Shown: positions 37,756 to 46,823 of the stretch, one piece after another
How positions within the stretch are numbered: the first letter of the stretch is position 1
Layout: each line of letters starts with the position of its first letter
Assembly (NCBI RefSeq): GCF_030499535.1
Contig: NZ_JASTLB010000001.1
Coordinates: 2,604,001-2,668,000 of the forward strand
DNA from: Streptomyces sp. TG1A-8
GTDB lineage: Bacteria > Actinomycetota > Actinomycetes > Streptomycetales > Streptomycetaceae
Direction: 5' to 3'
DNA: 64,000 bases
Notes under the pieces: model-generated
Databases searched by the model: none
Told to the model about the DNA's origin: nothing
The model's input: only the letters and a program-made list of their open reading frames with translations
Position numbers and translations under genes: made by a program

Positions 37756-37832
37756 CGGACGGCGGGCCGCCCGGGGCACCCGGGCGGCCGGGCGCCCGGA
37801 ACATCCGCGGCGCTTCGGCCGCTGTACCCGGT

Positions 37833-39218
37833 ATGAGCGAATACCGCATCGAGCACGACTCCATGGGCGAGGTCCGGGTGCCCGCCCACGCCAAGTGGCG
37901 GGCGCAGACCCAGCGGGCCGTCGAGAACTTCCCCGTCTCCGGACAGCGGATCGAGCGGGCGCACATCGAGGCGCTCGCGCGGATCAAGGCGGCGGCGGCG
38001 AAGGTCAACGCCGAGCTGGGGGTGCTGGACGGGGACGTCGCCGAGGCGATCCGGCAGGCGGCCGCCGAGGTCGCCGGGGGCACCTGGGACGAGCACTTCC
38101 CGGTGGACGTGTTCCAGACCGGGTCGGGGACGTCGTCCAACATGAACACCAACGAGGTCCTCGCCACGCTCGCGACCGAGCGGCTCGGCCGGGACGTGCA
38201 CCCGAACGACCACGTCAACGCCTCGCAGTCGTCCAACGACGTCTTCCCCTCCTCCATCCACATCGCCGCCACCGCCGCCGTCACCCACGACCTGATCCCG
38301 GCGCTGGAGCACCTCGCGGACGCGCTGCGGCGCAAGTCCGAGGAGTTCGCCGACGTCGTCAAGTCCGGGCGGACGCACCTGATGGACGCGACGCCGGTGA
38401 CGCTGGGGCAGGAGTTCGGCGGGTACGCGGCGCAGGTGGCCCACGGGGTCGAGCGGCTGCGCGCCTCGCTGCCCCGGCTGGCCGAGCTGCCGCTGGGCGG
38501 CACGGCGGTGGGCACCGGGATCAACACCCCGCCCGGTTTCGCCGCGGCCGTGATCGCGGAGGTCGCCCGGGTCACGGGGCTGCCGTTCACCGAGGCCCGC
38601 GACCACTTCGAGGCGCAGGGCGCCCGGGACGGGATCGTGGAGACCAGCGGGCAGCTGCGGACCATCGCGGTCGGCCTGACGAAGATCGCCAACGATCTGC
38701 GCTGGATGTCCTCGGGCCCGCGCACCGGGCTCGCCGAGATCCGGCTGCCCGACCTGCAGCCGGGGTCGTCGATCATGCCGGGGAAGGTCAACCCGGTCGT
38801 GCCGGAGGCCGTGCTGATGGTCGCGGCACAGGTCGTCGGCAACGACACGACGATCACCCTGGCCGGCGCGTCCGGCAACTTCGAGCTGAACGTGATGCTC
38901 CCGGTCATCGCCAAGAACGTGCTGGAGTCGATCCGGCTGCTGGCGAACGCCTCCCGGCTGCTGGCGGACCGGACGGTGGACGGCATCACCGCCGACCGCG
39001 AACGGGCCCGCGAGTACGCCGAGTCCTCCCCCTCGGTGGTGACCCCCCTCAACAAGTACATCGGCTACGAGGAGGCCGCGAAGGTCGCCAAGAAGTCCCT
39101 CGCCGAGCGCCGGACGATCCGCGAGGTGGTGCTGGAGGGCGGCTACGTGGAGCGCGGCGACCTCACCCTGGAGCAGCTGGACGAGGCGCTGGACGTCCTG
39201 CGGATGACACGTCCGTGA
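37833..39218 (+). CDS. fumC: Fumarate hydratase class II
   Basis: The 461-residue oxygen-stable fumarase of the TCA cycle. Conserved regions in order: [70 protein letters not shown] and the signature loop [19 protein letters not shown] 37833 gives the normal N-terminus ([20 protein letters not shown]). It follows the class I gene by 77 nt on the same strand. Confidence 0.97.
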   Translation: MSEYRIEHDSMGEVRVPAHAKWRAQTQRAVENFPVSGQRIERAHIEALARIKAAAAKVNAELGVLDGDVAEAIRQAAAEVAGGTWDEHFPVDVFQTGSGTSSNMNTNEVLATLATERLGRDVHPNDHVNASQSSNDVFPSSIHIAATAAVTHDLIPALEHLADALRRKSEEFADVVKSGRTHLMDATPVTLGQEFGGYAAQVAHGVERLRASLPRLAELPLGGTAVGTGINTPPGFAAAVIAEVARVTGLPFTEARDHFEAQGARDGIVETSGQLRTIAVGLTKIANDLRWMSSGPRTGLAEIRLPDLQPGSSIMPGKVNPVVPEAVLMVAAQVVGNDTTITLAGASGNFELNVMLPVIAKNVLESIRLLANASRLLADRTVDGITADRERAREYAESSPSVVTPLNKYIGYEEAAKVAKKSLAERRTIREVVLEGGYVERGDLTLEQLDEALDVLRMTRP

Positions 39219-39289
39219 CCGCCGGCGAACCTTTCCGGCCACGTCGCGCAACCGTGGCCCGCGCCGCAGCGTCGTACGTCCGCGGCACC

Positions 39290-39295
39290 TAATAT
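39290..39295 (+). promoter_or_regulatory. -10 element TAATAT for leaderless DUF402 gene
   Basis: TAATAT, an unusually AT-rich hexamer for this sequence, ends 6 nt before ATG 39302 with no ribosome site between. Confidence 0.5.
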
Positions 39296-39301
39296 CTGGC
39301 C

Positions 39302-39991
39302 ATGGCGGACGACGGAACGGTGAGACGAGTGGCGGCGGGCCCTGCGGCGTACTGGACCCCCGGGACCCCCATCCTGTGGCGGTACCGGGAGAACGCCGGC
39401 GACCAGGTGCACATCGCGCGGCCCGTCACCGTCGTGCGGGACGACGAGGAGGGCCTCGCGGTGTGGCTGGCGCCCGGTACCGAGTGCGTCAGGCCGGTGC
39501 TGGCCGACGGCACGCCGGTGCACGCGGAGCCGCTGGAGTCCCGCTACACCAAGCCGCGCACGGTGCAGCGGGACCGGTGGTTCGGCACGGGCGTGCTGAA
39601 GCTGGCCCGGCCCGGTGAGCCGTGGTCGGTGTGGCTGTTCTGGGAGCCGGGCTGGCGGTTCAAGAACTGGTACGTGAACCTGGAGCAGCCGCTGGCCCGG
39701 TGGGCGGGCGGGGTGGACTCCGAGGACCACTTCCTGGACATCTCCGTGCACCCGGACCGCAGTTGGCACTGGCGCGACGAGGACGAGTTCGCCCAGGCCC
39801 AGCGGGACGGCCTGATGGACGCGGGGACCGCCGAGCGGGTGCGGGCGGCCGGGCGGGCCGCGGTGGAGGTGGTCCGCGCCTGGGGCCCGCCGTTCTCGGA
39901 CGGCTGGGAGCACTGGCGCCCCGACCCCTCCTGGGCGGTACCGTCACTTCCGGAGGACTGGGACCGTACGCCCGCGCGCGTGTCCACATGA
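39302..39991 (+). CDS. DUF402 protein (FomD/Ntdp-like)
   Basis: A 229-residue protein of the DUF402 family, a beta-barrel fold with metal-dependent nucleotide phosphohydrolase members. Seen: ILWRYRENAGDQVHIARPVT, LKLARPGEPWSVWLFWEPGW, WYVNLEQPLARW and the acidic set VDSEDHFLDISVHPDRSWHW, RDEDEF, which hold the metal-ligand Asp and Glu residues. Substrate in Streptomyces is not known. Confidence 0.82.
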   Translation: MADDGTVRRVAAGPAAYWTPGTPILWRYRENAGDQVHIARPVTVVRDDEEGLAVWLAPGTECVRPVLADGTPVHAEPLESRYTKPRTVQRDRWFGTGVLKLARPGEPWSVWLFWEPGWRFKNWYVNLEQPLARWAGGVDSEDHFLDISVHPDRSWHWRDEDEFAQAQRDGLMDAGTAERVRAAGRAAVEVVRAWGPPFSDGWEHWRPDPSWAVPSLPEDWDRTPARVST

Positions 39992-40226
39992 GACCCTTGA
40001 TGCGCCCCGGGGCAAGAAACGTAGGATCGTCCTCCGCAAGGGCGCACAGCGACAACTCCCGGCGCACGCGCCGGGCCTGATCAGACGTCACCGAGGGGCG
40101 GCAGGACGTGAGCGAGGGGTACGAGCGCAGCAGCGCCGCGGACCACGGGGGGTCCGCCGGTGGTACGGGCACGACCCCCGGCCCCGCGGGAACCCCGTTC
40201 CCCGGGCACGTATTGCGGGTATCGGC

Positions 40227-42383
40227 ATGTCGGCGGGACCGACTGCGCGCGGAGCGCGCAGCCCCGGACGGATGGATGCGACACGCGTGACGGAGCAGCC
40301 CACGTCGTACGACCGCCCGCAGCCGGGCGTCGACCCCGCGGAGGCCCGCGGGGCGCTCCTGCGTGTCCCGGCGGTGTCCGGCTCCCCGGCCTTACCCGTC
40401 CGGGCCGGGACGGACGGGACACCCGCCGGCCCGGGGACGGCCACGCCCTGCGGCAACGGGAACAAGGGGAAGGAGCCCCCAGTCAACGGCCCGGAGCATT
40501 CCCAGCCCGCCACCGCCGAGACCGACGCGCACCGGCCGCGTCCGGCACCGGAGGCCGTTCCGCCGCAGCCGGGCGCCGAGCAGGAGCGTGCGTCGGGCGG
40601 CCAGGAGCGCCGCACCGGGCGGGGCCTGCCGCCGGGGCGGCCGATGCCGATGCGGCGTGACGGGGACCGGTTGCGGTTCGTCGGCGCGGCCACCCGGCGG
40701 ATCGCGCGCGGCCTGGACCTGGACGAGATCGTCATGGGGCTGTGCCGGGCCACGGTGCCGACGTTCTCGGACGCGATCCTGGTCTACCTGCGCGACCCGC
40801 TGCCGGTCGGCGACGAGCGGCCCACCGGCCCGGTGGTGCTGCGGCTGCGCCGCACGGACCGGATACCGGAGGAACGGGACACCGAGAACGGCTTCCTGCT
40901 GCCGTCCGCGCCGGACCCGGACCCGGACTCCGCGGCGGCCGTGTTCGCGGGGCTGTCGTCGCTGACGACGGAGCTGTGCGAGGTGCGTCCCGGAGGCGCG
41001 CTGAACGAGGTGCTGCGCGGGGTGCGGCCGGTGTTCGCCGACGCGCCCGGCGCCCGGGCCGCGCTGCCCGAACTGCTCGGCGAGAGCGGTGAGACGGTGG
41101 TGCCGGGCGGGCGGCACGCGATCCTCGCGCCGCTGCGCGGCCGGCGCCGGGTGATCGGCGCGGCGCTGTTCCTGCGCCGCCCGGAGCGCCTGGCGTTCGA
41201 GGCGGACGACCTGCTGGTGGCCGCGCAGCTGGCCACGCACAGCGCGCTCGGCGTCGACAAGGCGGTGCTGTACGGCCGCGAGGCCTACATCGCCGACGAG
41301 CTGCAGCGCACCATGCTGCCCGAGACGCTGCCCCGGCCGACCGGGGTGCGGCTGGCCTCCCGGTACCTGCCGGCCGCGGAGACCGCGCGGGTGGGCGGCG
41401 ACTGGTACGACGCGATCCCGCTGCCGGGCAGCCGGGTGGCGCTGGTCGTCGGCGACGTCATGGGCCACTCCATGACCTCGGCGGCGATCATGGGCCAGCT
41501 GCGCACGACCGCGCAGACCCTCGCCAATCTCGACCTGCCCCCGCAGGAGGTGCTGCACCACCTGGACGAGCAGGCGCAGCGGCTGGGCACGGACCGCATG
41601 GCGACCTGCCTGTACGCCGTCTACGACCCGGTCACGCACCGCATCACGATCGCCAACGCCGGCCATCCGCCGCCCGTGCTGCTGCACCTGGGCGGACGGG
41701 CCGAGGTGCTGCGGGTGCCGCCGGGCGCGCCGATCGGCGTGGGCGGGGTGGACTTCGAGGCGGTGGAGCTGGAGGCACCGGCCGGCGCGACGCTGCTGCT
41801 GTACACGGACGGGCTGGTGGAGTCCCGGCTGCGGGACGTGTGGACCGGGATAGAGCAGCTGCGGGAGCGGCTGGCCGCGACCGCGCAGCTGACCGGCCCC
41901 GACCACCCGCCGCCGCTGGAAGCGCTGTGCGACGAGGTGCTGGACATGCTCGGTCCGGGCGACCGGGACGACGACATCGCGCTGCTCGCGGCCCGCTTCG
42001 ACGGGATCGCGCCGAGCGATGTGGCGTACTGGACGCTGGAGCCGGAGGACTCGGCCCCCGGCCGGGCCCGGCGGCTGGCCCGGCGGGCGCTGGCCCGCTG
42101 GGACCTGGAGGAGCTGACGGACGCGGTGGAGCTACTGGTCAGCGAGGTCGTGACGAACGCGGTCCGCTACGCCTCGCGTCCGGTCACGCTGCGGCTGCTG
42201 CGCACGGACGTGCTGCGCTGCGAGGTCGGCGACGACGTGCCCCAGCTGCCGCGGCTGCGGCAGGCCCGCGCCACGGACGAGGGCGGCCGGGGCCTGTACC
42301 TGGTCAACCGGATGGCCCGGCGCTGGGGTGCGACACGGCTGAGCACCGGCAAGGTGGTCTGGTTCGAGCTGAACCGGAGCTAG
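40227..42383 (+). CDS. PP2C/SpoIIE-type phosphatase with GAF and anti-sigma-like kinase domains
   Basis: A 718-residue (from ATG 40227) signalling protein. After a disordered Pro/Gly-rich leader of about 145 residues comes a GAF domain (RIARGLDLDEIVMGLCRATV to AAQLATHSALGVDKA), a SpoIIE phosphatase domain (VRLASRYLPAAETARVGGDW, ALVVGDVMGHSMTSAAIMGQ, IANAGHPPPVLL, LLLYTDGLVESR, DRDDDIALLAARF) with metal-binding Asp residues intact, and a C-terminal HATPase (LVSEVVTNAVRYAS, DEGGRGLYLVNRMARRWG). Such proteins control anti-sigma-factor antagonists. The start is uncertain: a frame from GTG 40108 with GAGGGG upstream reads MSEGYERSSAADHGGSAGG and leaves phase near 40210, so the real N-terminus may be longer. 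Confidence 0.9.
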   Translation: MSAGPTARGARSPGRMDATRVTEQPTSYDRPQPGVDPAEARGALLRVPAVSGSPALPVRAGTDGTPAGPGTATPCGNGNKGKEPPVNGPEHSQPATAETDAHRPRPAPEAVPPQPGAEQERASGGQERRTGRGLPPGRPMPMRRDGDRLRFVGAATRRIARGLDLDEIVMGLCRATVPTFSDAILVYLRDPLPVGDERPTGPVVLRLRRTDRIPEERDTENGFLLPSAPDPDPDSAAAVFAGLSSLTTELCEVRPGGALNEVLRGVRPVFADAPGARAALPELLGESGETVVPGGRHAILAPLRGRRRVIGAALFLRRPERLAFEADDLLVAAQLATHSALGVDKAVLYGREAYIADELQRTMLPETLPRPTGVRLASRYLPAAETARVGGDWYDAIPLPGSRVALVVGDVMGHSMTSAAIMGQLRTTAQTLANLDLPPQEVLHHLDEQAQRLGTDRMATCLYAVYDPVTHRITIANAGHPPPVLLHLGGRAEVLRVPPGAPIGVGGVDFEAVELEAPAGATLLLYTDGLVESRLRDVWTGIEQLRERLAATAQLTGPDHPPPLEALCDEVLDMLGPGDRDDDIALLAARFDGIAPSDVAYWTLEPEDSAPGRARRLARRALARWDLEELTDAVELLVSEVVTNAVRYASRPVTLRLLRTDVLRCEVGDDVPQLPRLRQARATDEGGRGLYLVNRMARRWGATRLSTGKVVWFELNRS

Positions 42384-42417
42384 CCCCCGCTCCGCCGCGC
42401 TCCTGCGGCGCGGGAGG

Positions 42418-42443
42418 GGGCGCCCGGTGTCCGCCGGGCGCCC
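42418..42443. terminator. Terminator between convergent phosphatase and PBP genes
   Basis: GGGCGCCCGG and CCGGGCGCCC pair perfectly around TGTCCG, between the phosphatase stop (42383) and the PBP stop (42461), serving both strands. Confidence 0.75.
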
Positions 42444-42460
42444 TCGGCGCGTGTCCGCCC

Positions 42461-44755
42461 CTAGTCGTCCTGGGCCTCGGGGTCGAGCGGTTCCTCGGTA
42501 CCGCCGTCCGTCGGCGCGCTGGTGGTCGGGGTGTGCGACGGCGTCTGGGAGGGGCTCTGCGAGGGGGTGCCGCTCGGTGTGCCGCTGGGTGTGCCGGACG
42601 GCTCCTCGGACGTCGGCGGCTGGCTGCTCGGCGTCTGCGAAGGGGTCGGGGACGGGCTCCGGGACCAGGTCGGGGTGTCCGTCGGCGCGACGGCCGCGCC
42701 CTGGGTGGTGTCGAGGTCGAAGACCGCCCTGCCGGTCACGCCGAAGGTGTACGTCGCCCAGATCTGCGCGGGGTAGCCGCCGCCGTTGATGCGGCCGGGG
42801 GCCGGGAGGAGCCCGGTGGCGCCCGTCAGGGAGACGTGGGCGTGGGTCTTGGGGTCCTCGCCGAACAGGCCCACGGAGGTGACCAGGTCGGGCGTGTAGC
42901 CGGTGAACCAGGCGGACCTGTTGTAGTCGGAGGTGCCGGTCTTGCCGGCCACCTGCTGGCCGTTGCGCAGCGGGTTGCCGGCCACGGACCTCTTGGCCGT
43001 GCCGTCGTCGACCACGCCGGTGAGCACCGAGGTCACGGTGTCGGCGGCGGTGCGGCCGATGACCTGGCCGCCCACCGGGTCGGGTATCTCGGCCGTGCGG
43101 TCCTTCTTCTCCGCCGACTTCAGGATGGTCGGCGTGACCTTCCGGCCGTGGTTGTCGAAGGTGGCGTAGATCCCGGCCATCTCCAGGGGGCTCGCGCCCA
43201 TCGAGCCCAGGGTCTGGGCGGGCACCGCCTCCATGCCCTTGGTGTCCATGCCGAGCTCCCGCGCGGTGGCCATCACGTCGGCCATGCCGACGTCGACGCC
43301 CATCTGCGCGAAGACGGAGTTGACGGACTTGTTCATGGCCTCCTGGACGGTGATGTCGCCGTAGCTGACCTCGTCCTCGTTGGGCGGGCCGAAGCCGACC
43401 CGGGTGCCGTGGTCCACCACCTGGCGTCCGCTGGTGCCGTCGTAGAGCGTGTCGGCGTTGATCGGCTTGCCGCCCTGCGTGGTGGCGTTGCGCTCCAGCG
43501 CGGCGGCGAGGATGACCGGCTTGAAGGTGGAGGCGGGCTGGTAGTCGCGGCGGGTGGCGTTGTTGATGTAGTGCTTGAAGTAGTCCCGGCCGCCGTACAG
43601 GGCGACGATGCGCCCCGTCCTCGGGTCCACGGACACGGCGCCGGCCTGGACGTCGGCGTCGACCTTGCGCTTCTCCGGGTCGAGCTTGCCGGTCAGCTGG
43701 GACGCGACCGCCCGCTCCAGCGCGGCCTGCTTCCTGCGGTCGATGTTCAGGGTGATGGTCCAGCCCTGGTGCTCGACCTTGGCCTCGGCCTCGGACTCGG
43801 AGATGCCGTCCTGCCGCATGATCTGCTGTGCCAGCTGGGAGTTGGCGAGGGCGACGAGGTAGCCCTTCTGGCCCTCCATGCCGGGGGCGCCCTTCGGCTC
43901 CTCGGGCACGGGGAACTTCATGGCCCGGCGCTTGGCCCGGTCCAGCCAGCCCTCCTTGGCCATGTTGTCCAGGACGTAGTTCCAGCGCGCCCTGACCAGG
44001 CGCTTGCCGGTGTCGGTGGCCACCGCCCAGTCGTACTGGCTCGGCGCCTGCAGCAGCGCGGCCAGGTACGCGCCCTGGGCGACGGTGAGGTCCTCGGCGT
44101 CCACGCGGTAGTAGGCCTGTGCCGCGGCCTGGATGCCGTAGGCGCCGCGGCCGTAGTAGCTGGTGTTGATGTAGCCGGCGAGGATGTCGTCCTTGGACTT
44201 CTCGCGCTCCACCTTGAGCGAGATGACCAGTTCCTTCAGCTTGCGGGTGACGGTCTGGTCCTGGTCGAGGTAGTAGTTCTTGACGTACTGCTGGGTGATC
44301 GTGGAGCCGCCCTGCTTGCCCTTGCCGGCCAGCGTGTTGGCCAGAGCGCGGGCGGTGCCCCGGATGTCGACGCCGGGGTCGCTGTAGAAGGACTTGTTCT
44401 CCGCGGCCACGAAGGTCAGCTGGACCTTCCTCGGCACCTTGGAGAGGTCCACGATCTCGCGGTTGACCTCGCCGTCGCGGGCCAGGACCGTGCCGTCGCT
44501 GTACTTGTAGACGTTGCTCTGGCGCTGGGCGGCGACGTTGCCGGCCGGGACGTCCACCGACGTGTACAGCGCGACGAAGCCGACGATGCCCAGCAGGCAC
44601 AGTCCGAAGAACGTGCCGAGGATCTTCTTCCAGGTGAAGAGGCGGCGCAGGAAGCCCTTGGCGGGCTTGCCGCCGGCCGCGGATGCGGAGCGGCGCCCGG
44701 GCGCCGCGCGGTGGCCGGCGCGCTGTCGCGCCCGCCTGTCGTCCGCTCGTCCCAT
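42461..44755 (-). CDS. Class A penicillin-binding protein (glycosyltransferase/transpeptidase)
   Basis: A 764-residue bifunctional peptidoglycan synthase. Basic cytoplasmic tail, one membrane anchor (ILGTFFGLCLLGIVGFVALY, residues about 45-64), GT51 domain (FVAAENKSFYSDPGVDIRGT with catalytic Glu; KGKQGGSTITQQYVKNYYL; GRGAYGIQAAAQAYY), then transpeptidase: active-site Ser in YQPASTFKPVILAAALE, the SVNS motif and GKTGTSDYNRSAWFTGYTP. The extracellular end is a low-complexity tail of about 75 residues rich in Ser, Pro, Thr and Glu with repeated GTPS units. Confidence 0.95.
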   Translation of the reverse strand: MGRADDRRARQRAGHRAAPGRRSASAAGGKPAKGFLRRLFTWKKILGTFFGLCLLGIVGFVALYTSVDVPAGNVAAQRQSNVYKYSDGTVLARDGEVNREIVDLSKVPRKVQLTFVAAENKSFYSDPGVDIRGTARALANTLAGKGKQGGSTITQQYVKNYYLDQDQTVTRKLKELVISLKVEREKSKDDILAGYINTSYYGRGAYGIQAAAQAYYRVDAEDLTVAQGAYLAALLQAPSQYDWAVATDTGKRLVRARWNYVLDNMAKEGWLDRAKRRAMKFPVPEEPKGAPGMEGQKGYLVALANSQLAQQIMRQDGISESEAEAKVEHQGWTITLNIDRRKQAALERAVASQLTGKLDPEKRKVDADVQAGAVSVDPRTGRIVALYGGRDYFKHYINNATRRDYQPASTFKPVILAAALERNATTQGGKPINADTLYDGTSGRQVVDHGTRVGFGPPNEDEVSYGDITVQEAMNKSVNSVFAQMGVDVGMADVMATARELGMDTKGMEAVPAQTLGSMGASPLEMAGIYATFDNHGRKVTPTILKSAEKKDRTAEIPDPVGGQVIGRTAADTVTSVLTGVVDDGTAKRSVAGNPLRNGQQVAGKTGTSDYNRSAWFTGYTPDLVTSVGLFGEDPKTHAHVSLTGATGLLPAPGRINGGGYPAQIWATYTFGVTGRAVFDLDTTQGAAVAPTDTPTWSRSPSPTPSQTPSSQPPTSEEPSGTPSGTPSGTPSQSPSQTPSHTPTTSAPTDGGTEEPLDPEAQDD

Positions 44756-44941
44756 GGGTTCCTACGCCCCGCTTCCGTTTCGATGGTCAGCTTCGAAAGC
44801 TAACACCCGCCTGTACGACGAAGGACGTCCGATCCGTTCTTTTAGGGCGTGACAATCAGCACCCGCCCCTGGGAACCGACGCTCCGGACCGGACCGCGGT
44901 TGCTCGACGCGTTTAAGCGATATCACTTGGATAGGAAAACG

Positions 44942-45285
44942 ATGGACGCCACGAGAGCGGGGGACCCACCCATGCCCGCACACGATCCCGCCGGGCCGGC
45001 CGATCCGGCCGCCACCGCCGACGTTCCCGAGATGCCCGCGCCGCGCGTCCGCGAGGTCCCCGCGCACAGCAGCGGCAGCAGGCCGGGGCGGTCGTCGCCG
45101 CGCGGCGGCAGATCGTCGACGGCGCGGTCGGCATGGTGGAGGCGGCGCTCGCCCGGATCGCGGAACAGGGCGTCGTGGAACTGGACGAGGAGCGGAAGGC
45201 GGCGATGGTGTCGAACCTGATGGTGGTGCCGTGCGGGGACCGGGCACCGCAGCCGGCGCTCAACACGGGGACGCTCCACCAGTGA
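44942..45285 (+). pseudogene. SPFH/band-7 family gene reduced to its two ends
   Basis: ATG 44942 (AGGA 7 nt upstream) opens a frame whose first residues end [15 protein letters not shown], the N-terminus of Streptomyces SPFH/band-7 membrane proteins just before their hydrophobic segment. Within a few bases (near 45063) another frame begins [20 protein letters not shown] then [20 protein letters not shown] and [14 protein letters not shown], which is the C-terminus of the same family, ending TGA 45283-45285. The membrane segment and whole SPFH domain between are absent, so an out-of-frame internal deletion has removed most of the gene. The GTGA overlap with the downstream gene survives. Confidence 0.6.
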
Positions 45286-45518
45286 CGGATCCGTCGCGGG
45301 AGCCGCAGGGGCGCCGGCCGCTGCAGCGCAAGCAGGTGCCGCTGCGGCTCGACCCGTCGGTGTACGAGGCGCTGGCGCGGTGGGCCGGGGACGAACTGCG
45401 GTCGGCCGACGCGCAGATCGGGTTCCTGCTCCGCGGGGCGCTGGCGGACGCGGGGCGGCTGCCGAAGGACACCGGCCCCCTGCCCCGCAGGGGGCGCCCG
45501 CCCGTTTCCGAACCGTGA
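45282..45518 (+). CDS. Ribbon-helix-helix-like small protein
   Basis: A 78-residue protein: [20 protein letters not shown] and [20 protein letters not shown] form a ribbon-helix-helix DNA-binding fold, followed by a basic Pro/Arg tail ([11 protein letters not shown]). In Streptomyces this gene is normally translated with the SPFH gene upstream, and the GTG 45282 start still overlaps the SPFH remnant's stop. With its partner deleted its role is unclear. Confidence 0.75.
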   Translation: MTDPSREPQGRRPLQRKQVPLRLDPSVYEALARWAGDELRSADAQIGFLLRGALADAGRLPKDTGPLPRRGRPPVSEP

Positions 45519-45570
45519 CAACCGGCGCCCACCTGCACCGCCGCCCACCCTGCCGCGCTCTCCGCACTCC

Positions 45571-45605
45571 GTGTATACACCCGGCGTATACACCGTGTGT
45601 AGAGT
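45571..45605 (+). promoter_or_regulatory. Palindromic operator and promoter of the padR-ABC operon
   Basis: GTGTATACAC at 45571-45580 is a perfect 10-bp palindrome, and a second GTATAC core (GCGTATACACC) follows at 45585-45594. A -10-like TAGAGT at 45600-45605 ends 7 nt before ATG 45613. PadR repressors bind palindromes of this kind, so autoregulation with the transporter genes is expected. Confidence 0.6.
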
Positions 45606-45612
45606 GCGGGGC

Positions 45613-46137
45613 ATGTCCATCGGTCACACCCTCCTGGGACTCCTGGAGTCCGGCCCCCGACACGGTTACGACCTGAAGCGGGCCTTTGACGAGAAGTTCG
45701 GTCACGACCGGCCGCTGCACTACGGCCAGGTCTATTCGACGATGTCCCGGCTGCTGAGGAACGGGCTGGTGGAGGTCGACGGGATCGAGGCCGACGGCGG
45801 CCCCGAGCGCAAGCGGTACGCCATCACCGACGCCGGCGTCACCGACGTCGAGCGCTGGCTCGCCACCCCCGAGAAGCCGGCGGAGTACCTCCGGTCGACC
45901 CTCTACACCAAGGTCGTCCTCGCCCTGCTCACCCACCGCGACGCGGCCGACGTCCTCGACACCCAGCGGGCCGAGCACCTGCGCAGCATGCGGATCCTGA
46001 CCGACCGCAAGCGCAAGGGCGACCTCGCCGACCAGTTGATCTGCGACCACGCCCTGTTCCACCTGGAGGCCGACCTGCGCTGGTTGGAACTGACGGCCGC
46101 GCGGCTCGACAGGCTCCGTGAGGCGGTGTCCGCATGA
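45613..46137 (+). CDS. PadR-family transcriptional regulator
   Basis: A 174-residue regulator. The PadR winged helix is SIGHTLLGLLESGPRHGYDL, KRAFDEKFGHDRPLHYGQVY, STMSRLLRNGLVEVDGI and ERKRYAITDAGVTDVERWL, followed by a helical dimerisation domain (LRSTLYTKVVLALLTHRDAA to LTAARLDRLREAVS). Its stop overlaps the ABC ATPase start (ATGA). PadR proteins beside drug or peptide exporters usually repress them until a ligand binds. Confidence 0.92.
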   Translation: MSIGHTLLGLLESGPRHGYDLKRAFDEKFGHDRPLHYGQVYSTMSRLLRNGLVEVDGIEADGGPERKRYAITDAGVTDVERWLATPEKPAEYLRSTLYTKVVLALLTHRDAADVLDTQRAEHLRSMRILTDRKRKGDLADQLICDHALFHLEADLRWLELTAARLDRLREAVSA

Positions 46138-46823
46138 CCCCGCCCCCCGGCTCCCTGCTCGCCGCCGAGAACCTGTGCAAGGCCTACGGTCCCACGCTCG
46201 CGCTCGACGGCGCCGCCTTCTCCATCCACCCCGGTGAGGTCGTCGCCGTGATGGGCCCCTCCGGGTCCGGCAAGTCGACGCTGCTGCACTGCCTGGCCGG
46301 CATCGTCCCGCCCGACTCGGGCTCGATCACCTACGCGGGCCGGGAACTGGCCACCATGGGCGATGCCGGGCGCAGCGCCCTGCGCAGGAGCGAGTTCGGG
46401 TTCGTCTTCCAGTTCGGGCAGCTCGTGCCGGAACTGACGTGCGTGGAGAACGTCGCGCTGCCGCTGCGGCTGAACGGCACCTCCCGCAAGGAGGCCGAGC
46501 GGGCCGCGCTCACCTGGATGGAGCGGCTGGAGGTCGACGGCCTGGGGGGCAAGCGGCCCGGCGAGGTCTCCGGCGGCCAGGGACAGCGGGTGGCGGTGGC
46601 GCGGGCGCTGGTGACCGGCCCCCGGGTGCTGTTCGCCGACGAGCCGACCGGCGCGCTGGACTCCCTCAACGGCGAGCGCGTGATGGAACTCCTCACCGAC
46701 GCGGCCCGCTCCACCAACGCGGCCGTCGTGCTGGTGACGCACGAGGCCCGGGTGGCCGCCTACTCGGACCGCGAGGTCGTCGTGCGCGACGGCAGGTCCC
46801 GGGACATGGAGCGCATCGTATGA
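46134..46823 (+). CDS. ABC transporter ATP-binding protein (MacB/LolD type)
   Basis: A 229-residue ATPase with Walker A GPSGSGKST, Q-loop FVFQFGQLVPELTCVENV, signature SGGQGQRVAVARAL, Walker B VLFADEPTGALDS and H-loop LVTHEARVAAYSD. The sequence type matches ATPases that work with FtsX/MacB permeases, which is the next gene (ATGA overlap). Export or envelope mechanotransmission is likely; substrate unknown. Confidence 0.95.
   Translation: MTPPPGSLLAAENLCKAYGPTLALDGAAFSIHPGEVVAVMGPSGSGKSTLLHCLAGIVPPDSGSITYAGRELATMGDAGRSALRRSEFGFVFQFGQLVPELTCVENVALPLRLNGTSRKEAERAALTWMERLEVDGLGGKRPGEVSGGQGQRVAVARALVTGPRVLFADEPTGALDSLNGERVMELLTDAARSTNAAVVLVTHEARVAAYSDREVVVRDGRSRDMERIV

Noticed and set aside
42500..42700. 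Tandem repeat or CRISPR-like array
   Set aside because: The repeats encode the GTPS-rich low-complexity tail of the penicillin-binding protein.
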